A model generated the notes under the pieces. It made no database searches. It was not told the origin of the DNA and saw nothing but the letters and a program-made list of their open reading frames with translations. From an uncultured Phycisphaerae bacterium (GTDB lineage: Bacteria > Planctomycetota > Phycisphaerae > Phycisphaerales > SM1A02), in NCBI GenBank assembly GCA_937899935.1, contig CALCOW010000316.1, positions 1 to 6,876 of the forward strand: a DNA stretch of 6,876 nt, written 5' to 3'. The position numbers and the translations under genes were made by a program. How positions within the stretch are numbered: the stretch's first letter is position 1; every line of letters starts with the position of its first letter. Positions 1 through 5,223 of the stretch are shown in pieces.

Positions 1-1351
1 TTGTAATCACTTCAAAGACCTTGATCTTCCAAAAATACCAGTGCAGCCCATTGGTTGGGATCAAGCAGCTGAAATTCTGACACGTATGAATGGACTCGAA
101 GCACCTGAGCTTTGGCAGGGGCAACTCCCTTTTACCTATCGCTTCAATGGTGGATCAGATCTGAAGGTCCGAGTCAAGGTTGAGCAGAAGCGAGAGAACA
201 AGCTTGTGACCAATGTGTTGGGGGTTATTCCTGGCGGCGTTTTTCCCGAAGAGATGATCGTGGTTGGGTGCCACTATGACGCTTGGACATTTGGTGCGGG
301 TGATCCGCATGCGGGCACAATTGTCTTGTATGAGGTTGCACGTGCATTTGCAGAAGCAGCCAAGGCCGGACATAAACCAGACCGCACGATTGTTTTTGCG
401 AATTGGGCGGCGGAAGAATTTGGAATCATTGGTTCAACAGAATATGTCGAGGCTCATTCAGAGAAATTAACCAAAGGTGTGATTGCCTACATCAATCTGG
501 ACATGGCTGCGATGGGGCCAAAATTAGGCATGAGTGCATCACCGGTCCTCAGGGCAGTGGCAGCAAATGCGGCACAATCAATTCCACAAGCTCGTGGCGA
601 CAAAGATCAATCGGCCTATGACGTCTGGAGTGAGCAAGGTGACAAGCAACCCTTCGGGAATTTGGGTGGAGGTTCTGATCATGTGCCTTTCGTAGCCCGT
701 ATAGGTGTGCCCTCTATAGGGATTGGGTCGCGTGGTAGTGATGGCAGTTCATATCACACTGCCTATGACACATTGACTTGGTATCGCAAGACCGTTGGTT
801 ATGACTACGAGCCAGCCATCATGCTTAGCCAGTTAGTCAATACGTTGATCGCACGTCTCTCAAATGCAGACCTCTTACCCTTCGATCCTCTGTCATATGC
901 TGACTACACACTGGAGTCCCTTGAGATGATCAATGTGGCAGCGCAACAGAAAGGAATGACCACTCAATTTGGCACACTCGAAGACCAGATCACTGAATTT
1001 GCGAAAGCAGCGACTGCCATTAAAGCGAAGTTGACCGTGGCGATAGAAACCGGCCGAATGCGACGAGGTGGTCTCGCTGATCGGGTCAATAGCGTTTTGG
1101 TTGAAATGGAACGGACTTGGTTGGTCGATGAGGGTTTGCCAGAACGAACCTGGTATCGCAATCTTCAGATAGCGCCGAATCCAATAACGGGTTATGGTGC
1201 ATGGACCTTGCCGGCGCTGCAACAGGCAGTGGCCTCTGGCGATCAAGAGGCTCTTGATGCGGCCACGGAGCAATACATGAAGGTCTTCCGTGATCTTGGA
1301 GATCTCATGTTCAAGCTGAGAACCCTCATCTCAAGATGGGATATGCGATAG
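1..1351 (+). CDS. M28 zinc metallopeptidase, glutamate carboxypeptidase II-like (3' part)
   Basis: The reading frame is open from base 2, so the gene begins before the window. The GTG at 41 is an internal codon, because the preceding residues (DLPKIPV) read as family sequence. Numbering from the codon at base 2, the co-catalytic zinc site is complete: His91 and Asp101 in GCHYDAWTFGAGDPHAG, the catalytic/metal Glu pair 138-139 in WAAEEFG, Asp167 in NLDMAA, and His252 in SSYHTAYDT. These match GCPII ligands His377, Asp387, Glu425, Asp453 and His553. The last ~150 residues, including DEGLPERTWYRNL, resemble the transferrin-receptor-like dimerisation domain. Family members are about 700 residues with an N-terminal PA domain; only 449 are visible, so that domain and any signal peptide lie upstream. 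The likely role is secreted or periplasmic release of C-terminal acidic residues or general peptide turnover. The substrate is inferred, not shown. Confidence 0.88.
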   Translation, partial: CNHFKDLDLPKIPVQPIGWDQAAEILTRMNGLEAPELWQGQLPFTYRFNGGSDLKVRVKVEQKRENKLVTNVLGVIPGGVFPEEMIVVGCHYDAWTFGAGDPHAGTIVLYEVARAFAEAAKAGHKPDRTIVFANWAAEEFGIIGSTEYVEAHSEKLTKGVIAYINLDMAAMGPKLGMSASPVLRAVAANAAQSIPQARGDKDQSAYDVWSEQGDKQPFGNLGGGSDHVPFVARIGVPSIGIGSRGSDGSSYHTAYDTLTWYRKTVGYDYEPAIMLSQLVNTLIARLSNADLLPFDPLSYADYTLESLEMINVAAQQKGMTTQFGTLEDQITEFAKAATAIKAKLTVAIETGRMRRGGLADRVNSVLVEMERTWLVDEGLPERTWYRNLQIAPNPITGYGAWTLPALQQAVASGDQEALDAATEQYMKVFRDLGDLMFKLRTLISRWDMR

Positions 1352-1385
1352 GTAGCAAGCGACTGCTGTTTGCGCAGCTTTACAT

Positions 1386-1403
1386 AAAAAACGCGGGGCG
1401 CGT
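1386..1403 (-). terminator. Intrinsic terminator for the minus-strand membrane protein gene
   Basis: Read on the minus strand, ACGCG-CCC-CGCGT forms a 5-bp GC-rich stem with a 3-base loop, and a run of T residues follows directly (the A run at 1386-1390 on the plus strand). It lies about 30 bases past the stop codon of the minus-strand gene at 1434, as expected of a Rho-independent terminator. The stem is short. Read on the plus strand the hairpin is followed by GTGTGTTC, so it should not terminate the peptidase gene efficiently. Confidence 0.55.
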
Positions 1404-1433
1404 GTGTTCAGTATTACTTGAGCAGTTGTTTGG

Positions 1434-1949
1434 TCAGCTTTCAGCCGGTGCTGGTGTCCACTTGGCTGAGCCGAAGCCGAGGATGCAGACAAAGATTGGT
1501 GCTAGGAAGATCAGCCCGAGCGCCGTACCTAGACCGCGGCCGAAGCGCTCAGAGGCGCCAAGACAAATGATGACTTGGATGACAACCCCGACCAAGGGAA
1601 TGAAAAAGAGAAGCCCCCACCAGCCTGGCCTTCCTGCGAGCTTCGGATAGAAGAACATATTGACGATCGGAATGATCGAAAGGATTCCAGGAATGCTTGC
1701 TTTGTTGAACATCTTCCAGAGGCCGATGACACAGATAAGCCAGATGGCCAATCCAATAATCACGAATACCAGAACGCCGCCTGCCGCGATATCTGCGTCG
1801 CCCTGAAAGTCGTTACCTTGCATGGATGAGGAGCCTGACTCCATGGTCATTGCATTGGTATCGCCCCCAGACTCACTATCAGCGGTATTCATCTGATCGT
1901 TGAAGCCCTGAGGGCTCTCTCCATCCTGGTTGTAAAGGACAGTCATCAT
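1434..1949 (-). CDS. DUF5684-type small integral membrane protein
   Basis: This 171-residue protein has no assigned biochemical function. Residues 1-55 are polar and acidic (Asp, Glu, Ser, Gly, Gln, Met), with no Lys, Arg or His before Lys79. Four hydrophobic segments follow at about 56-78, 85-101, 109-131 and 142-160, then a short tail ending TPAPAES. The pattern LWKMFNKASIPGILSIIPIVN, then AGRPGWWGLLFFIPLVGVV, then SERFGRGLGTALGL, and finally ILGFG is what I recognise as the DUF5684 family, often mistaken for signal peptidase-like in annotation. No Ser-Lys catalytic pair was seen. The start is the first of two adjacent ATG codons; AGGAG lies 9 bases upstream of it. The gene appears monocistronic, convergent with the peptidase and separated from it by 82 bases. 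Its role is unknown. Confidence 0.8.
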   Translation of the reverse strand: MMTVLYNQDGESPQGFNDQMNTADSESGGDTNAMTMESGSSSMQGNDFQGDADIAAGGVLVFVIIGLAIWLICVIGLWKMFNKASIPGILSIIPIVNMFFYPKLAGRPGWWGLLFFIPLVGVVIQVIICLGASERFGRGLGTALGLIFLAPIFVCILGFGSAKWTPAPAES

Positions 1950-2281
1950 GGACAGGCGCTCCTGTTGTTGTATGGAATAAAAAGACCCTCCTGCGAACTA
2001 TCGGATGGTGTTTGTTGATCCGGCCATTTCTGCCCAACATTCCCTGCTTAGGGCCCCCAGATCGTTGATTTTGGCCTTTTAGCGGGTATTACTAGTTGCC
2101 CACGGCAATGGTGCTCTGCCATTTTATGAGCCCCAAATGCAGGCCGGAGATATCCATTGATCAGCGTCCGAGGTTCTACCCGTCATAGCAAACTGGAGGC
2201 GAAACAGCGGTCTATGCACACCCTTTTAGGCGAACTTGGTGCGGCCCATCAGTCGATCTAAATCAGTCAGCTCGCACCGGC

Positions 2282-2291
2282 GACCGCGGTC
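2282..2291. repeat. 10-bp perfect palindrome upstream of tRNA-Ile
   Basis: GACCGCGGTC is its own reverse complement. It lies where the -35 region would fall if TATACT at 2304-2309 is a -10 element. It could be an operator half-structure or chance in GC-rich sequence; the sequence alone cannot decide. Confidence 0.4.
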
Positions 2292-2303
2292 TTCGGGGCT
2301 TGT

Positions 2304-2309
2304 TATACT
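2304..2309 (+). promoter_or_regulatory. Possible -10 element of the tRNA-Ile promoter
   Basis: TATACT matches five of six bases of the sigma-70-type TATAAT. It is followed by a C-rich stretch (CCCCGATCCCCCC), the GC-rich discriminator typical of stable-RNA promoters under stringent control. Initiation would fall near 2316, giving a leader of about 33 bases before the mature tRNA. No good -35 hexamer is visible at 16-18 bases upstream, so this is tentative. Confidence 0.35.
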
Positions 2310-2319
2310 CCCCGATCCC

Positions 2320-2343
2320 CCCGGCAAGTGATCACTGGCCGGG
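2320..2343. repeat. 24-base near-perfect palindrome just ahead of tRNA-Ile
   Basis: The arms are CCCGGC (2320-2325) and GCCGGG (2338-2343), with the perfect palindrome AGTGATCACT (2327-2336) at the centre. The only mismatch is A2326 against G2337. It ends five bases before the first base of the tRNA. In RNA it would form a hairpin in the 5' leader, near the RNase P cleavage site. In DNA it has the twofold symmetry of a dimeric repressor site. No T run follows, so it is not a typical terminator. Confidence 0.75.
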
Positions 2344-2348
2344 AATGC

Positions 2349-2422
2349 GGGCTAGTAGCTCAGCTGGCTAGAGCGCACCCCTGATAAGGGTGAGGTCGAT
2401 GGTTCGAGTCCATTCTGGCCCA
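2349..2422 (+). tRNA. tRNA-Ile (anticodon GAT)
   Basis: The cloverleaf is complete. The acceptor stem pairs GGGCTAG (2349-2355) with CTGGCCC (2415-2421), with one G-U pair and A2422 as discriminator. A D-arm begins GCTC at 2358. The anticodon stem pairs CACCC with GGGTG around loop CTGATAA, placing GAT at 2383-2385. A five-base variable loop is followed by a T-arm with loop TTCGAGT (2403-2409). The 3' CCA is not encoded (TTTT follows the discriminator), so tRNA nucleotidyltransferase must add it. This isoacceptor often sits in rRNA spacers; here no rRNA is visible on either side within the window. Confidence 0.97.
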
Positions 2423-2426
2423 TTTT

Positions 2427-2473
2427 GCGGAATAGATCAGGCTTCTGAGAAGAAGCCGGTCTGCCCGTTCCGC
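2427..2473 (+). other. Stem-loop module immediately 3' of tRNA-Ile
   Basis: The outer stem pairs GCGGAA (2427-2432) with TTCCGC (2468-2473). Inside it a perfect 7-bp stem, GGCTTCT (2440-2446) with AGAAGCC (2451-2457), is capped by GAGA, a GNRA-class tetraloop. It begins five bases after the tRNA discriminator. It could stabilise or direct 3' processing of the tRNA precursor, act as a weak terminator, or form part of the mdh leader. The nearest T run (2484-2488) is 10 bases past the stem, so it is not a clean Rho-independent terminator. Confidence 0.55.
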
Positions 2474-2476
2474 ACC

Positions 2477-2532
2477 GCCCTCGTTTTTAGAGGCGCTGGT
2501 TTCAGATCAGTGTCTCGATCGTTGACGAGGGC
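2477..2532 (+). other. Long stem-loop in the presumed mdh leader
   Basis: A perfect 7-bp outer stem joins GCCCTCG (2477-2483) and CGAGGGC (2526-2532). Within it GAGGCGCTG (2490-2498) pairs with CAGTGTCTC (2508-2516) over nine base pairs, two of them G-U, with a nine-base loop. An alternative small hairpin, CCTC (2479-2482) with GAGG (2490-2493), would exclude both stems. The structure ends 23 bases before the mdh ribosome binding site AGGAG at 2556-2560, which stays outside it. I do not recognise a known riboswitch class. Confidence 0.5.
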
Positions 2533-2570
2533 CTTATGTATTGCTCTGAAGAGATAGGAGAAATCTTCGC

Positions 2571-3521
2571 ATGGCTCGGCCGAAACTTAGCATCATTGGC
2601 GCCGGAAACGTTGGAGCATCATGTGCTCACTGGGCAGCAGTTAAGGAGCTTGGTGACATTGTTCTTGTAGACATCCCTGACAAAGAGGGCGTTGCAAAGG
2701 CTAAGTGCCTAGATCTTTTTTGCGCCAGTCCAATCGAAGGTTTCGATTGCCAGATGGTCGGCACGTCCGACTACGCCGAGACGGCCGGTTCAGAGGTGGT
2801 CATCATTACAGCGGGGTTACCACGTAAGCCCGGTATGAGTCGCGATGATTTGATCGCAACGAATGTAAAGATCGTCAAAGAAGTCTCTGAGAAGGTCGCA
2901 ACCTTTTCGCCTGACGCCGCACTAATCGTTGTCTCGAATCCACTGGACGCCATGGTTTATACGGCCTGGAAAGCAACGGGATTCCCAACCCACAAGATCA
3001 TGGGTCAAGCAGGCTGTCTCGATGTTGCTCGCTTCCGCGCTTTTATTGCGATGGAACTCGATGTCTCGGTCGAGGACATTCAAGCATTACTACTTGGTGG
3101 TCATGGTGATGATATGGTTCCACTGCCACGTTATACCTCTGTTCACGGCATCCCTATTACCCAACTCTTACCAGCCGATCGCATTCATGCATGTGTCGAA
3201 CGAGCCAAGGTCGGGGGTGGCGAGATCGTGAAATTAATGGGTACCAGCGCCTATTACGCTCCGGCGAGTGGCTCGGTACAGATGGCAGAGGCCATCATTA
3301 AAGACAAACGTCGCATCTTACCCTGCGCCGCTTTCTGTGAAGAAGAGTATGGCGTCGGCGGTTACTTTGTGGGTGTGCCCGCAGTGCTGGGGAAAGATGG
3401 TGTTGAGAAGATCATTGAAATTGACATGGACGCTGAAGAACGTGCTTTGATGGATGATTCCGTTTCCCATGTCAAAGATCTTGTTGCGACGGTGACTGAA
3501 GCCTTCCCTGAACTGGTGTGA
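2571..3521 (+). CDS. mdh: Malate dehydrogenase, NAD-dependent (LDH-like type)
   Basis: This enzyme interconverts malate and oxaloacetate with NAD in the cytoplasm, in the TCA cycle. The 316 residues match the family length. The Rossmann fold begins with GAGNVG (10-15), and Asp34 at the end of the second strand favours NAD over NADP. The substrate loop PRKPGMSRDDL has Arg85 where lactate dehydrogenases carry Gln, indicating a dicarboxylic substrate; Arg91 is the second carboxylate-binding residue. Asn123 (VSNPLD), the Asp151/Arg154 pair (LDVARFR) and the catalytic His178 (GGHGDDMVPL) complete the active site. The ATG start has AGGAG 10 bases upstream. The gene follows tRNA-Ile and a structured interval. 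It lies 27 bases ahead of the adenosyltransferase gene, so co-transcription is likely. No broken motif was seen. Confidence 0.96.
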   Translation: MARPKLSIIGAGNVGASCAHWAAVKELGDIVLVDIPDKEGVAKAKCLDLFCASPIEGFDCQMVGTSDYAETAGSEVVIITAGLPRKPGMSRDDLIATNVKIVKEVSEKVATFSPDAALIVVSNPLDAMVYTAWKATGFPTHKIMGQAGCLDVARFRAFIAMELDVSVEDIQALLLGGHGDDMVPLPRYTSVHGIPITQLLPADRIHACVERAKVGGGEIVKLMGTSAYYAPASGSVQMAEAIIKDKRRILPCAAFCEEEYGVGGYFVGVPAVLGKDGVEKIIEIDMDAEERALMDDSVSHVKDLVATVTEAFPELV

Positions 3522-3548
3522 TACACATTTTTTCAAAAGGTTTGCCTT

Positions 3549-4127
3549 ATGAAGCTTTATACAAAGACTGGTGATGACGGTTCAACGGGACTCTTCGGCG
3601 CTGAACGCGTAAGCAAAGACGACCTACGTGTCAATGCCTATGGCACCGTCGATGAACTCAACGCTTCGCTTGGTGTGGCACTAGCGATCTTGTCTGATGG
3701 AAACCCCGCCATCAGTTTAAAATCGTCTTTGGAAGCAATGCAATCCCGCCTGTTTGACTTAGGCGCTGATCTTGCAACACCAAGTAATTCACAGCACGAA
3801 GACAAAGTGCATCGCATTGATGAGTCAAATATCAGGTGGCTTGAAAACCAAATTGATATTATTGATGTTGATAACGCTGTGATGACAAACTTTGTGATGC
3901 CTGGCGGAACAAGCTTGGCAGCACATCTTCATTTATGCCGGACCATTGCTCGGCGGGCTGAACGCCTGGTGGTTACGCTGGCCGGGCATGAGCCGATCAA
4001 CCAATTAACCCTTGTTTATTTGAACCGAATCAGTGATCTACTGTTTGCGATGGCGCGTGCTGCAAATCGGCTAAATGGAGTTCCAGATGTTCCATGGCAG
4101 AAAAGTGAAACTGACACCGGAATCTAA
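3549..4127 (+). CDS. Cob(I)alamin adenosyltransferase, PduO type
   Basis: This enzyme transfers the adenosyl group of ATP to reduced corrinoid, making adenosylcobalamin, the cofactor of B12-dependent mutases and diol dehydratases. The 192-residue length is usual for this trimeric helical family. The N-terminal ATP-binding signature TKTGDDGSTGLF (5-16) is followed by YGTVDELNASLG (31-42). The segment VMPGGTSLAAHLHLCRTIAR leads into RRAERLV (135-141), which holds the ATP/active-site Arg and Glu residues. LNRISDLLF (158-166) is the C-terminal signature. AAGG lies 8 bases before the ATG. It sits between mdh and gap with short gaps, suggesting one transcript. No other B12 gene or B12-dependent enzyme is in view, so the client enzyme is unknown. 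The symbol varies (pduO, yvqK, MMAB-like), so none is assigned. Confidence 0.94.
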   Translation: MKLYTKTGDDGSTGLFGAERVSKDDLRVNAYGTVDELNASLGVALAILSDGNPAISLKSSLEAMQSRLFDLGADLATPSNSQHEDKVHRIDESNIRWLENQIDIIDVDNAVMTNFVMPGGTSLAAHLHLCRTIARRAERLVVTLAGHEPINQLTLVYLNRISDLLFAMARAANRLNGVPDVPWQKSETDTGI

Positions 4128-4172
4128 CACTGTTTGATGGGAATTGGCTTGCTCCAACTGGAGTCAGTCGTT

Positions 4173-4178
4173 GAGGAG
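4173..4178 (+). promoter_or_regulatory. Ribosome binding site that sets the gap start
   Basis: GAGGAG lies six bases before the ATG at 4185. It supports that codon over the in-frame TTG at 4134 and ATG at 4137, whose 17 extra residues are not family-like. Confidence 0.8.
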
Positions 4179-4184
4179 AATGAC

Positions 4185-5198
4185 ATGGCTATTCGAGTTG
4201 CCATTAACGGATTTGGTCGCATCGGACGACTCTTTTATCGTAGCGCGATGCGACATGGTGGCATCGAAGTTGTCGCTGTGAACGACTTGGTCCCCCCAGA
4301 GAATCTGAAGTACATGCTGGTCCACGACACCATGCATGGACGATTTGAAATGCCTATTGATCTGACGAGCAAAGGGTTCTCTTGCCAAGGTGCAGAGACA
4401 CAATGCCTCAGTGAGCGAGAGCCTAATAAGCTGCCGTGGAAGGAACTTGGGGTGGATTATGTTCTCGAGTCAACAGGGCTTTTTACACGTGGCGAAATGG
4501 CTCAGCTCCATATTGAAGCCGGCGCCCGACGTGTCTTGCTCTCAGCACCCACCAAGACGCCAGAGCTCGTGCCAACCTTTGTCTACAAGGTGAATCATGA
4601 CTTGTATGACCCAAAGAAAGATACCGTGATTTCAAATGCCTCGTGCACAACCAACTGCTTGGCACCCGTTGCAAAGGTCATTCATGAGTCGTTTGGTTTA
4701 GCAGAAGGGTTGATGACAACATGTCACTCGGTAACGGCGACCCAGCCCACGCAAGATGGCCCGTCGAAGAAAGATCTACGTGGCGGTCGGAATGGTTATT
4801 TGAATATCATTCCTGCTTCGACAGGTGCGGCGAAGGCCGTTGCACTTTGTTTGCCAGAGTTGCAAGGCCGGCTCACTGGAATGTCACTCCGTGTTCCAAC
4901 AGCAGATGTCTCAGTTGTTGACCTGACCTTTAAAACCGAAAAGGCGACAAGCTTAGACGAGATCAATGCGGCCATGAAGTCAGCGGCGAATGGAGCGATG
5001 GAGGGTGTGCTTGGTTACACCGAAGAGGCTGTTGTTTCTAGCGATTTTATAAGTGATACCCGAAGCAGCATCTTTGACGCCACTGCCGGCATTGAACTCA
5101 ATGACCGTTTCTTCAAGATCATTTCTTGGTATGACAACGAAGTTGGTTACGCCACTCGATGCGTTGATATGTGCTGCATGATGGCCGCCAAGGACTAA
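4185..5198 (+). CDS. gap: Glyceraldehyde-3-phosphate dehydrogenase, type I
   Basis: This enzyme oxidatively phosphorylates glyceraldehyde 3-phosphate to 1,3-bisphosphoglycerate, and works in reverse in gluconeogenesis. From the chosen ATG the protein has 337 residues, typical of the tetrameric family, and opens with the standard AIRVAINGFGRIGR. Asn33-Asp34 at the end of the second strand points to NAD use. The catalytic Cys154 lies in SNASCTTNCLAP, and His181, which activates it, lies in TTCHSVTATQPTQDGPSKKD. Near the C-terminus SWYDNEVGYATR is the conserved cofactor-contacting segment. It follows the adenosyltransferase by 57 bases with a strong ribosome binding site, and may be the last gene of an mdh-adenosyltransferase-gap operon. 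It converges on dnaN with only 25 bases between stop codons. Nothing is truncated. Confidence 0.96.
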   Translation: MAIRVAINGFGRIGRLFYRSAMRHGGIEVVAVNDLVPPENLKYMLVHDTMHGRFEMPIDLTSKGFSCQGAETQCLSEREPNKLPWKELGVDYVLESTGLFTRGEMAQLHIEAGARRVLLSAPTKTPELVPTFVYKVNHDLYDPKKDTVISNASCTTNCLAPVAKVIHESFGLAEGLMTTCHSVTATQPTQDGPSKKDLRGGRNGYLNIIPASTGAAKAVALCLPELQGRLTGMSLRVPTADVSVVDLTFKTEKATSLDEINAAMKSAANGAMEGVLGYTEEAVVSSDFISDTRSSIFDATAGIELNDRFFKIISWYDNEVGYATRCVDMCCMMAAKD

Positions 5199-5202
5199 TC
5201 AA

Positions 5203-5217
5203 TCATCGCGACGATGA
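5203..5217. terminator. Possible bidirectional terminator hairpin between gap and dnaN
   Basis: TCATCG and CGATGA form a perfect 6-bp stem around a 3-base loop, centred in the 25 bases between the two convergent stop codons. AAAA follows on the plus strand. On the minus strand the stem is preceded by TTTT and followed by TTGATT, so the T tract is poor in both directions. The position suits a shared terminator, but the sequence is weak. Confidence 0.35.
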
Positions 5218-5223
5218 AAACGT

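Larger units (their letters stand above)
1950..2348. other. Intergenic region without a recognisable protein gene
   Basis: These 399 bases separate the start of the minus-strand membrane protein gene from tRNA-Ile. No convincing coding frame was found on either strand. The left end should hold the promoter of the membrane protein gene, but no clear -35/-10 pair is visible. A weak hairpin sits at 2107-2123 (AATGGTG-CTC-TGCCATT, two G-U pairs) with four T residues at its 3' end. The right end carries two palindromes and a possible tRNA promoter, listed separately. Confidence 0.6.

Noticed and set aside
893..1273. 126-codon open frame on the minus strand
   Set aside because: It lies antisense within the peptidase's conserved C-terminal domain, and its translation shows no recognisable family pattern.
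1336..1829. Open frames of 104 and 84 codons on the plus strand
   Set aside because: They are antisense to the DUF5684 gene, whose membrane helices and family pattern make the minus strand the coding one. The translations are Lys/Arg/Pro-rich, as expected of antisense reading.
1434..1949. Signal peptidase I as the identity of the small membrane protein
   Set aside because: No Ser/Lys catalytic dyad context was seen. Four closely spaced helices and the DUF5684 pattern fit better.
2107..2125. Hairpin AATGGTG-CTC-TGCCATT as a terminator
   Set aside because: The stem needs two G-U pairs and is AT-rich, only four T residues follow, and no plus-strand gene ends nearby that would need it.
2214..2261. 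15-codon frame (MHTLLGELGAAHQSI) with GGAGG upstream
   Set aside because: The Shine-Dalgarno-like site is 14 bases away, there is no run of regulatory codons, and the next gene is a tRNA, so a leader peptide makes little sense.
2571..3521. Lactate dehydrogenase as the identity of mdh
   Set aside because: Arg85 in the substrate loop (PRKPGMSR) is the malate/oxaloacetate determinant; lactate dehydrogenases have Gln there.
4134..4184. Upstream TTG or ATG start for gap
   Set aside because: The 17 added residues precede the normal family N-terminus, while GAGGAG sits at ideal spacing before the ATG at 4185.
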